Positions 8,620-17,416 of a DNA stretch of 19,224 nt are shown in pieces. Origin of the DNA: Xylaria sp. FL1777 (lineage: Eukaryota > Ascomycota > Sordariomycetes > Xylariales > Xylariaceae); NCBI GenBank assembly GCA_022578965.1, contig MU400950.1:1-19224 (forward strand), written 5' to 3'. Positions within the stretch are counted from its first letter, which is position 1. The number at the start of each line of letters is the position of its first letter. The notes under the pieces are model-generated. The model did not search any database, was not told the origin of the DNA, and was given only the letters and a program-made list of their open reading frames with translations. The translations under genes were made by a program, and so were the position numbers.

Positions 8620-8936
8620 TAACTATAAACTATTATTATTAAAAAATATGCAAATTTACCTTATTTTTTACATTTTTTTACTAAAACTAGCATTTATTAA
8701 AACACTTATTAAAACATAACTAAAAATAAAAACAAATTAAAACGTTTATAAAGTTAAAAGTATACTAAATTTTTATTAAAACAACAATAATTTAAAGTAT
8801 TTTATTAAATAAAAAAAATACTTATATACTAATAATACTTAAAAACCTAAAAAACATTTAAAAACTGCTAAAATAATTATAAATTAGTTTTACTGCTAAT
8901 ATTTTAACTGCTTAAAACTAAAAAAAAAAAGTCGGC
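8620..8936 (+). pseudogene. Integrase tail with chromodomain (chromovirus C-terminus)
   Basis: In the frame starting AAC TAT AAA at 8621 the translation reads NYKLLLLKNMQIYLIFYIFLL, matching YKL-LP--MRIHPVFHVSLL, the segment just before the chromodomain. The chromodomain follows at about 8741-8880. VYKVKSILN matches YEVE-ILDSR, and LKYFIK, stop, KKYLYTNNT, stop, KPKKHLK matches [25 protein letters not shown]. The two stops stand for the conserved aromatic-cage Trp residues (TGG to TAG/TAA). The domain targeted integration to modified histones. The frame ends at a TAA after SRL (about 8934). Confidence 0.9.
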
Positions 8937-9145
8937 TTTAAAAAAAACGCTTAAAAAATTTTAATTAAACTTAAATAAAGCAGCTTGCATTGCTTTAGCT
9001 TGCTTTTTTTGTTATTTTTGCTTTTTTGCTAACGCTTTTTGTTTTTTTTTAATACGTTTTATTTTGTTTAATTTATTTAAAGACTAAAGCTTTCGCTAAA
9101 CTATTTTAATACTTTTTGCTTTTAAAAAACGTTTTTATATATAAA
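8935..9145 (-). pseudogene. Short basic, Lys/Ala/Gln-rich relic, unrecognised
   Basis: Read on the minus strand, about 70 codons run from ~9145 to 8935 with few stops. They give a basic, probably coiled-coil sequence: LNKIKRIKKKQKALAKKQK, one stop, then QKKQAKAMQAALFKFN. Stops are TAA/TAG only. Such Lys/Ala/Gln-rich tails occur at the C-terminus of several fungal transposases (pogo/Fot1 types among them), but this one cannot be assigned. It abuts the end of the chromodomain frame on the other strand. The plus strand switches from A-rich to T-rich here, which supports a change of coding strand. Confidence 0.3.
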
Positions 9146-9507
9146 GCTAAACTAACTTGCTTAAAACAAAATTAAAGCTATTTTAAGCTTGTTTTAATTT
9201 CTTTTAAACTAAAAGTAGCTATTATTTTGCTTGCTTCTTTTTTTTTTTAAAACAATAGTGCTTAAAAACTATATTATTAATTAAGTTAATTAAAACTTTC
9301 GATTTATTATAAAAACAACTAGCGCATATACATTTAAAACAACAAAACACGTTATTTATTATTTTATACGTTAATAATTAATTAAAGCAGCAAAAACAAA
9401 ACATAACTTTATAGCTAATAAAATTAATAAAAAAAGCAAAAACAAATTTTTGCTTTGTTTTAAATAAGCAGTTAGTTCTTTTAATACGCTTTAACATTTT
9501 AATATAT
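9146..9507. other. T-rich AT-rich stretch, no recognisable gene
   Basis: By composition this probably continues the minus-strand relic, or is the 3' LTR region of the gypsy element. I found no frame with recognisable motifs and no direct repeat of the left flank. Confidence 0.35.
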
Positions 9508-9528
9508 AAAAAAAAAAAAAAAAAAAAA
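9508..9528. repeat. Poly(A) run of 21
   Basis: An uninterrupted run of 21 A, preceded by TTTTAATATAT. It may be a microsatellite, or the tail of a retroposed sequence on the plus strand. The run length in the raw data may be unreliable. Confidence 0.9.
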
Positions 9529-9684
9529 TACTTATAGAAAATTATTAAAATAACAATTTAAAAAAAAAAGAAATAATATTATAAAATTAGCATAAAAGTA
9601 GCTTTTAAAGCAGCTTAATGCTTTTATATATACTTTGCACTTTTTTTTTGCTAACTAAAGCTAAATTATATAATAACTTATTTA
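9529..9684. other. Stretch between homopolymers, nothing recognised
   Basis: AT-rich sequence with TAGCTTTTAAAGCAGC-like near-palindromes (about 9600-9616). No frame or RNA gene is recognised. Confidence 0.3.
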
Positions 9685-9736
9685 GCTTATTAAGCTTATA
9701 ATAATTTAAAGCTTATTAAGCTTATAATAATTTAAA
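9685..9736. repeat. Perfect 26-bp tandem duplication
   Basis: GCTTATTAAGCTTATAATAA plus six further bases (TTTAAA) is repeated twice without a mismatch (9685-9710 and 9711-9736). Each unit contains an AAGCTT palindrome. Identity in such mutated DNA suggests a recent duplication. It sits just before the poly(T) run. Confidence 0.9.
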
Positions 9737-9743
9737 AAAAGTT

Positions 9744-9748
<5 letters not shown>

Positions 9749-9776
<28 letters not shown>
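9749..9776. repeat. Poly(T) run of 28
   Basis: The longest homopolymer in the window. On the minus strand it would be a 28-nt A-tail for any element lying at 9777 and beyond. It could equally be a simple slippage repeat. The length may be imprecise in the source data. Confidence 0.9.
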
Positions 9777-9960
9777 GTTAATTATTTGCTGTGCTACTAA
9801 GTAGCGCGGTTTTTCTTTTTATATAACCAAGCAAAAAACAGCTCTGCAAAGCTTTGCAAAGCTAAAAACCTGCTTGTAACGTTTTTTAAACGTTTGCGTT
9901 TAACTTTAAAAATAACGTATAGCTTGCTTAGCTATAGCTTTTAGCTGTTTTTTAACTTTA
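9777..9960. repeat. Small palindrome-rich, less AT-biased island
   Basis: Next to the poly(T) run is a cluster of inverted repeats: GCTACT-A-AGTAGC (9793-9805), GCAAAGCTTTGC (9846-9857, perfect) and AGCTTTGCAAAGCT (9850-9863, perfect). ACGTTTTTTAAACGT (9879-9893) is a near palindrome. G+C is higher than in the neighbourhood and several CG steps survive. If the poly(T) is an A-tail in reverse, this would be the 3' end of a minus-strand retroposed sequence. No known RNA or protein is recognised. Confidence 0.4.
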
Positions 9961-11042
9961 TAAAATATAGCAGCTATTATAGTTATAGCTTTTAATTAGC
10001 TATTTTTATTAGTTTATTACTTAAGTAAGCAGTACTATTAAGTTTGTTTATTTTTATGTTTTGCTATAATATTATTAAAGTTATTAATTTTAATAAATTT
10101 AAATTGTTTTTATTATTTTATGTTATAAAAAGCTTAAGCAATAAATATTTTTAATTTTTTATTTTGCTAAAAATTATATAAAAGCATACTAATAATTGCT
10201 TAAAGCAAGCAAGCAAACATTTTTACAAAGTTTATAATTAGCTTATTTTATATTATATAAAAAATTAAATATAATATAAAAGTTATATAGTTAATATAGC
10301 AAAAACTAATAACTAAAGCTTAGCTTTTAAACTATAAACTATAAAGCATAAGCTAAATTCAAACTAATAACTTTTAGCTATATATAAAAAAAAAGCATAT
10401 ATAGTAAAAAGTAACTAAACGTTTAACTATTACATTATTAAGCTAAAGCTTTTACTTTTTTTACTTTTTTATTATTTATATAATTATATACTTTTTATAT
10501 TTAGTTATTTACTTAGTTTTAATTCTTTAGCTATTAATTTTTTATAACTACTAAGCATTAATACATTTATTATTTTTAATCCCTTAAAACCTTTATTAAT
10601 GCATAGTAATAAAAGTACTTTAAAAACCTCTTTAATGAACCACTGCTAAAAATTATATTATTACTTGCAAATTAAGACTTTAAAAGCAAACCTGTTATAT
10701 TAATATATAATAAGTTTATTACAGTTAAATATAAAATCTTTTAAAAATATATAGTTTAAAGCAATAATAAATGCTAATCTTTAAAATTTTTTTAAGTTTA
10801 TAATTAAAACTAAGTTTTGCTTTCTTAAAAGCATAAGCGCTTTTAGTTTTAATTTTAGGTTTTAAGTTATATTAATTAAAGTTAAATGTAAAACTAAGGT
10901 AAAAAATAGCTTAATCTATTATTTGTTAGCTAATAATAAATTAATAAATAATTATATACTTAATAAACGCTTAATAATAAAAAAGTAAACTTAAAATAGT
11001 GTTATAATTAGTTAAATAGCATAGCAGCTAGTGTATTAATAT
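9961..11042. other. About 1.1 kb AT-rich stretch, no gene recognised
   Basis: The composition is mixed, without strong A or T strand bias. A part near 10580-10700 keeps more CC and TC steps (AATCCCTT, AACCTC, GAACCACTGC) than the average and may be a piece inserted or mutated later. I found no continuous relic frame on either strand, no RNA gene and no clear long repeat. Confidence 0.35.
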
Positions 11043-13305
11043 TATAAACAAAGATTTTAAGCTAAAGAAAAAAAAAAGAAAAAAAAAAAAGCTTAAAGGT
11101 TAAAATAGAATATATAAGGCCTATTATAAGCGCTAACTCATTAATGCTGCTATAAGTGGTTTAAGCTTTAATTTTAGTAGTTTATGCGCTAATTATATTA
11201 GCTTATATACAAGTTATTACAGTTTATATTATATGTAATCTTAACAAAAGTTCTTTATATTTTTAACTTGTTGCTTAATAAAAAAGCGCTTAATTTTTAA
11301 AGAAAAGCTTTTATAGCATATTTTGCTGCATAAAACCGTTTAATAAACGTAAACAAAACGCTATTTTATATAATTACACTAAAAAATAAATATTTAAAAG
11401 CATTTTTATAAGCTATAAGCTAAATATTAAGATTTATAGCTATAAAAGGTTTTATAATATTAATATAGTACTTATTTAAAATTAAAAAACATTATAATAA
11501 TAATAATTTTTGCTTTAATAAGTTTAACGTTAAGTTTATAAAATCTTTAATAGTTTTAATAATAAAGCTAAAACTATATAAAAAATAAAAACCTATAACA
11601 CAAAAACTAAATATTCTGCAATTATTATTTATAAAGTTTTTAAAAAAACTGCTAATAAAAAAGGCTTTAAATAATTATTAAAAAAACAATAACTTAAAAC
11701 ATTTTAATAAGCTAAAGCTTTATAATAATTAAAAACTAGTTTATTGTTTTTTGCTAAGTAAAGTTTTAAAAACAATACATAAAAATAATAAAAAGCAATA
11801 GCTAAAGACTTTTTTTTTAAAACAACAAATAACTACTAAAAGAATTTACTAATATAAACAAAGCTATTTAAATTACTAAAAAAAGCTTGCTATTTATAGC
11901 TACTATAAAAACCTTTACGAAGTAAACATAATAAAATAAAAAATTAAAGCTGTTTATATTACAAATATTCTTATAAAGCTAAACGCTAAAAAATAACTAA
12001 ATAAGCATAAAATAAAAGCTTTGCTAAACGTATTACTTTAGCTATATATAAATAAAAGAGCTAAAACTTTAAAAATAAGTATTAAACCTAAATATAGCTA
12101 ATTTATAAAAAATTTCTTTATAGATTAATAAAACGTAAAATAAGCTATAATAATTGCTAAAACTTTTTAAATAAAATATTTTATAATAAAATATTGCTTA
12201 AATAATTACTAAATTACTATTTTTATTAATACTATTTTAAAAGTAGCATATATTTTAAACTTTAAGCATATTATTAATAAAAATAATAAATAAATATTTT
12301 AAAGATTACAAAAGTATTAAATAAGAAAGCATTTTAATATAAAAGTTATATTAAGCTATTTTATATTTTCTTACTTTTGTTAGCGCAATAACTATATATA
12401 TAGGTTTATTAAAGCTTTATATTTATACTATGTGTTTTATAACTTAATAAGCTAGTATTTAAAAAAAAGTATTAATAATTAAAAAAGTTATAAATAGTTT
12501 ATTTAATTTTTAAAAAAAAACCTTAAAAAGCATTTTAGCTTTAAGTTATAAAAAGATTTGCGTTTATTGCTTATAATAAATACTAAGCTTTATAAACTTT
12601 TATAAGTACTAAAAGCAACTTTCTTTAAATTTAATAAGTTAGCTTTTTTATTATTAAGCATTAAAAATATATAAAGCAAAAAAAAACGCTAAAAAAAAAC
12701 TAAAAGTTAATTGGTTTGTTTTTTTATTACTTTTTACTTTAAAGCGCAAAAAGAGTTTTTAGCAAAAAGAACTAATAATTATACTGAAAAAGTTCTATTA
12801 TAAGCAATATAAAAACGTTTTAAAAGTACAAAGTTATTTTACTACAAATATTTTTACAAATATTTTTTTTTTAAATATAACAAGCTAAATATAAAACTTA
12901 GCTAAGCTTAGCAGTTTAAAAAAAAAAAAGTATAAACTTTTTATAAACACTTTTATAAAAAAAATGCTAAGTATTTTTAAAAGCTTTTGCTTAAATATTT
13001 AAATACGTAAAAAAGCTAAAACTAGTTTTAATAAAGCTATAATGCTTTTATAAGCACTAAAGCTTAAGCTATTTTTAAACATAGTAAAAAAATAAAAAAA
13101 AACTTATAAAACTAAATAAACAAAAAAAAATATTAACTTTGTTTAAAAAACGCTAATAAATATAAAAAACTTTATAATTATAAATATTAAAATAAACTAA
13201 AAGCAGCTATATTTTAATAAAAAAAGATTAAAGTAAAGTAAAGTAGTTAAATAAGCTAACAAGCTAATTAAAATAAGTTTAAGCTAAGTTATATAATAAA
13301 AATAT
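11043..13305 (+). pseudogene. Long unrecognised relic protein, one frame, about 750 codons
   Basis: From about 11043 to the TAA at 13305, codons in one register (11097 and 13281 both belong to it) give a long protein-like sequence broken by TAA/TAG. The C-terminal third (about 12700-13300) is the most gene-like: basic and Gln/Lys/Tyr-rich, with stretches such as KEFLAKRTNNYTEKVLL, FKSTKLFYYKYFYKYFFF and KAAIF. The middle has KAFIAYFAA and NRLINVNKTLFYIITLK (about 11310-11395). I compared it mentally with DUF3435/tyrosine recombinase, hAT, PIF1/Helitron and LINE polymerases and found no convincing match. The start is not certain, and the register before ~11290 may be wrong. It is probably the single protein of an unidentified transposable element. 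The plus strand is A-rich, which fits the coding direction. Confidence 0.45.
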
Positions 13306-13389
13306 AAATATAAGTATTACGTTAAACTTTAAAGTATAAATTTAACTAACACACATATTATTATAAAAAATAGCTATAGTTGCTTTATT

Positions 13390-14890
13390 TATATTATTAA
13401 ATAGCCCTTTAATTAATTGTTTTATTCTTTAATTTATATATAGCTTAATTGCTTAAATGCATAAGTTATAACTTATTTTCTTGTAATTAAAGTAGCATAA
13501 TAAATTTTGCGCAATTACACTACTTTATTTCACTATTAAATTTAATAAAGTAAATTTGTTATAAAGTTTTTTTTAGTTTTGCATAAAACTTTACTTTATA
13601 TAATTTATGTTTTTCTTTCGCTAAAAATTTAAATATAGTAAAAGTAAACATATTATTTATTTGCAAACTTATAATGTTAAATGTATATAAAAGTTTTAAT
13701 ATAAATAATAAACATAAGTTATATATAAAAACTACTATACTAAGTTTTTTATAGTAATATTAATAATAAGTTTTAAACTAATATAGCTTTAATTTAACTA
13801 AGCTATATAATAGTTATATAATTTATATAATAGTTTTTTTAAAATACTTTAAAACAAGTTTAAAAAATAGTTATATAAAGATTTTTTATGCAAGCTTGTT
13901 TTTTAATTATATGTATGCTTATATAATATTTTAAAGCTTGCTTAAAGGATTAAAGTTTTAAATTAGCAAAAAGCTTAAAGCTAATAATAGCTATTAACTT
14001 ATTTGCTAAATTATTAGCAATTAAATTAGTATAGTTTTTTTTGTATTATTATAGCTTTATATAACTAATTTAAACTTTTTATATAGTTTAATTGTTTTTT
14101 TTTTGATTTTTCGTATAAAGCAAAACTTAAAAATCTAAGTATTATTATGTTTATTTAAGTTATATTTTATAAACTAAAAAACACTTTATATAATAAGGTT
14201 ATTAATTTTTATAGCGTTTAATTTTTCGAATAAAGCGCTAAAAGTGCTAATAATGCTATTTTTATGTAACTTTACTGCTAAAGCATAGTTTTGTTTCCTT
14301 TTTAAAGTTAAAAACAAGTTATTAATGTTTTATATAAACGTTATAAAAAAGTTCTTAGCTTTTTTAAGTCTTTTGCGTTTTTTTTATATAGCTAGTTTTA
14401 TAGTAATTATGTTTTCTTTTTTATTATTTATTAAAGTATATTTAGTTATATAATAATATAGCTTAACTTATGTTTATTTAAAGCAAATTAAGCTATTTAT
14501 AAAGTTAATAATTATATTAAGTTTCTTAATTAACTATATTTTGTATAGTTTTTTTTAGCTTTGCTTTTTATGCTATATAAAAACTTTATTATATAAAGGT
14601 AAAAATAATACTTTATATAAAGCTAGCTTATTACGTTTATAAGTTATATAGCTAATTTTAACTTTTGCTTGTTTTTTATAAAGCAGGTTTATAGCTTTTT
14701 TAACTGTTTTAGCTTTTTGTACAATATTTAGCAAAAAAAAAAAGTTTTAATTAACTTTTAAATATGCTTTAAATATAAAAAGCATTAAAACTAAGCTATT
14801 AAGCTTTGTAATATTATTTAAAGCTTTAACTGCTATTTATAAAATTAACTTATTTTTTATATAATAACTTAGTTTAGCTTTTAATATATT
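13390..14890 (-). pseudogene. Ty1/copia polyprotein relic: integrase-RT linker and RT
   Basis: On the minus strand a clear fungal copia signature appears. NYALAVKLHKN (from 14290) is followed by SALFEKLNAIKI and an SVF-FIKYNLNKHNN stretch. IFKFCFIRKIKKK (14134-14096) corresponds to the family block IFKSR-VREIKGK. This segment links integrase to RT in fungal Ty1/copia elements. Downstream, towards 13390, weaker matches to copia RT remain (QSFMQNQKKLYNKFTLLNLIVKQS for an AKPREKLT--NPLKFNG-like block). I could not place the catalytic D-D pair with confidence. RNase H is absent: the sequence stops near 13390, just beside the opposite-strand relic, so the element is truncated or its 3' end was replaced. 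Upstream, SINE copy 4 interrupts it at 14906. Confidence 0.72.
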
Positions 14891-14891
14891 A

Positions 14892-14905
14892 TATATATAA
14901 TAAAA
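14892..14905. repeat. Target-site duplication of SINE copy 4 (partner 15538-15551)
   Basis: TATATATAATAAAA is present immediately before the truncated element start and again at 15538-15551, 14 of 14 identical. Abutment to both element ends is exact, but the sequence is low-complexity. Confidence 0.68.
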
Positions 14906-15537
14906 TTGCCTTTAGCTTAGTTTAAACTGCATGCTTGCTGCACTAAAGGCATAAAAATTAAAAGTTAAATAGCTAAGCTAAAAGTCTAGGGACTTTGCTT
15001 TTTTGCTAGTGTAGCAACATAAATAATTAACTTAGTATATTAGCTACTATAAAAACGAGCAGCTTTAGCTTTTGTTGCTAATGCTACATAAGCACTAGTT
15101 CTTTTATGTAGCAAACAGCCCGTATTTTTAGCATAATTAGAACTTAAAGCTTACTGCTTAGCGCTAGGCAATTTATAAAGAATATAGCGCTATATAGTGC
15201 TCGAAATCTATTTAACACTATATTGTTTATAGCTTGCAGAACTTAAAGCTAGCAAAAAAGCATCCTTATTACTAATTAATAGAAAACCTTTTTATTAGCG
15301 CGCTAATTTTTATACCTTTGTATTACAAAGTAAAAGCGCTACTAACTTAGCATACAAGATTTAAAGCAGAGTATTATATAAAAAAAGCAGCAAATTAATA
15401 AAATCTGTAGCAAAACTGTTGCATACTTTGCATATATAGGTAGTTTTTGCCCCAAAAAAGGTTTCCACTTATATAAAGTCTTACTAAATAGCTACTAGCA
15501 TAGCTAATAAGCCGTTTGTTTAAGTAATACAAATTAT
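14906..15537 (+). mobile_element. SINE-like element, copy 4 (5'-truncated by ~100 bp)
   Basis: Similarity to the other copies starts at TTGCCTTTAGCTTAG, equal to position ~101 of copy 3, and runs to TTTAAGTAATACAAAT. The tRNA-like head with boxes A and B is missing, and the truncation point touches a 14-bp target duplication. The loss therefore happened during insertion, as in target-primed reverse transcription. The body is comparatively well preserved (GCAAACAGCCCGTA, TTAGCGCGCTAATTT, GCCCCAAAAAAGG). It lies inside the decayed copia element, in opposite orientation to it. Confidence 0.82.
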
Positions 15538-15551
15538 TATATATAATAAAA

Positions 15552-17300
15552 AGATTTATATGCTTTTTTTATTTTATTAATAACTTAGTAAGCTTTAATA
15601 AGCATTTTTTAATATTTTATACTTATAATTTTAGCTTAGTTTTAAAATTCTTTAAACAAAAAGTTTATACTAAAGTTATATATAACATAAGTTAAAAGTT
15701 TTTAATATATATTAATTTAGCATTTATATAAAGCTTTTTAAGCGTTTTATATAAATATAAATTTTAAAAATAGCAATTAATACACTAGCATAAAGAATTA
15801 CTACACTAGCATAACTTTACATAAGCATAACTTTTCTTGGCTTTTTATTAGCCTAAAAAAAAATTGTTAGTAAACCTAAGTACTGCTTTTTTATGCTATT
15901 TTATATAGCTGTTATATTATTATATTATATTTGCTATACTATTAAAAAAACTTTAACGTTTAATGTTTTATTACGTGTTATAATTAATAGCTTTACGATT
16001 TAAATATAGCTATACTTACGCTTTTATTTTTAATAATCTTTATTATTATTAAAAACGCTAGCAAACTAACTACGTTTTAAAGTTATTAAGCTGCTTTAGC
16101 TAAAATATAATTTCTGACCTTTTTGCTTAATTATATTACTTATATTTTTTTAATAATAATAACTCTTTTTTAAGCTTGTTTGCTTTTATTAGTAATAGCT
16201 GTTTTAGTATGTTTGCTTTTTATAGCATTAATAATGCTAATGCTTTTAAAAATATTTTTGCTGTTTACTTTTAAACCTTTTTAATTATTTTTTGCTTTTA
16301 TAAAACATGAAGTTTTTGCGAGCTACTATAAAAAATGCAAAGTAATAATGCGATTTACTTAAATCGAACTAATGCTAATAATATTAGCTTTTTTTAGCTT
16401 GTATAAACGTTAATTCTTAAGCTAAAACCTAACTTTAATTCTTTTTTTAAAGCTGTTTAACTGTTTTGATTTTTTTTAAGCTTACGCTTTTTAATTGCTA
16501 GTTAAACTAAATTTAAAACTGCCTTTAGTATTATTTATAGCATAATTAATTAAAATTGTTAACTTATTACTTAATTGCTTTAGTTATACAAATAAATATA
16601 AAAATAGCATAAGCAATTTAGCTTTTTATTGCTTTATTTAAATAAATATAAATTATTACTTTTATATTTACTTTTTAATAATATATAGTTAATATTAAGT
16701 TTGTTTTAGTTAATATTATTTTGCTTATTTAAAAGGTTATTTTGTAAGCATGCTTTCTTTTTAAATTAGCTAGTGCTTTTGTTTTAACATTTATTTTTAA
16801 TTTAAGTATTTTGCTTTTTTTAAAATATTTTACTACTAAGCTTACTAAAATTGTTTTTTTGGCTAAAATTTATTTTAAATTTACTTATATTAAGTAAATT
16901 ATTTTTTAGTAATAATTTGTTGTTTTAGCATATTAATAATTTTGCTAAATTTAATAGCTTTAGTTTAATTAAAAAAAATAGCTATTTATATAAAAAACAA
17001 AAAATATGCTTTTTTATTTAATGTAATAAATATAGTAAGCTTAGAAAACCTTAAAGTAATAAGATTTATAAACAAAAATCACAAAAAACAAGTTGTAAAT
17101 AATTTATAATTATAAAAGCTTAAAAAAAAAGCATATAGTTATTATGTTTTTTTAGCAATATAAAGCATTATAAATATAATTATAGCTTAAGTTTTAATTT
17201 GTTTGTATATTTTTTGCATTAAAAGCTTATTAAGCTAGTAAAAAAAACAGTTATAGTAATAAGTTATTATATAAAAATTTAAACGCAAAATATTTAAAAT
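15552..17300 (-). pseudogene. Upstream part of the copia relic (probable Gag/protease/integrase), T-rich
   Basis: The plus strand is strongly T-rich, as in the copia part below 14890, so the coding strand is minus. Close to the SINE (15750-15560) a minus-strand frame with NFSINFLFKEF, stop, N, stop, AKIISIKY resembles the DNGTEF--KEF--W-K--GI region of the copia integrase core, which fits the order of domains. Further up (15900-17300) the translations are protein-like but I could not name a domain; Gag and protease are expected. Distance from 17300 to 13390, less the SINE, is about 3.3 kb, short of a full copia (about 5 kb). No LTRs were detected. Confidence 0.45.
15781..15814. repeat. Short direct repeat TACACTAGCATAA, 21-bp period
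   Basis: TACACTAGCATAA occurs at 15781-15793 and 15802-15814, followed by a looser TACATAAGCATAAC. The period is a multiple of three, so it could have been an in-frame duplication in the minus-strand relic. Confidence 0.6.
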
Positions 17301-17416
17301 ATAATTAAAAAGTAATAATGTGGTTTATAAGCAAGCGATATATTTAAGCAAGCAACGCACTTTTTTTATAAACGCGTTGCTTTAACTTTATTGCATAATA
17401 ATTTTTTAACAATATA
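17301..17416. other. 5' flank of the Fot1-like relic with a 9-bp hairpin
   Basis: AAGCAACGC (17350-17358) and GCGTTGCTT (17374-17382) form a perfect stem around a 15-nt loop. It is upstream of the transposase start at 17417 and may be a remnant of subterminal inverted sequence of the transposon. No sequence matching the right-hand end of the element (19128-19146) is found here, so the left terminal repeat is not located. Confidence 0.5.

Larger units (their letters stand above)
542..8936 (+). mobile_element. Decayed Ty3/gypsy chromovirus (LTR retrotransposon), interrupted by three SINEs and a MITE
   Basis: The order Gag, zinc knuckle, reverse transcriptase, RNase H, integrase, chromodomain defines a chromovirus of the Ty3/gypsy class. 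Every domain is recognisable once Gln/Trp/Arg-to-stop, Asp-to-Asn and Glu/Gly-to-Lys changes are recognised, all explained by C-to-T on one strand or the other. Removing the SINE copies and the MITE leaves about 5.7 kb of element, close to the usual internal length of fungal chromoviruses. LTRs were not found: the left one may be lost under mutation or lie outside the window, and the right one should start soon after 8936. Catalytic Asp codons of RT and integrase are changed to Asn, so the element is dead. The plus strand is A-rich, as expected for the coding strand of a purine-rich gene after such mutation. Confidence 0.85.

Noticed and set aside
164..9500. LTR pair of the Ty3/gypsy element
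   Set aside because: By-eye comparison of 164-541 with 8937-9500 gave no aligned direct repeat even allowing C/T and G/A changes, and the two flanks differ in strand composition.
11043..13305. Starship captain (DUF3435) or Helitron helicase
   Set aside because: I looked for the tyrosine-recombinase catalytic pattern and for Walker motifs allowing G-to-A changes and did not find a convincing set.
15552..17300. Copia Gag with zinc knuckle
   Set aside because: No CX2CX4HX4C relic could be placed on the minus strand with confidence, so only a general copia assignment is made.
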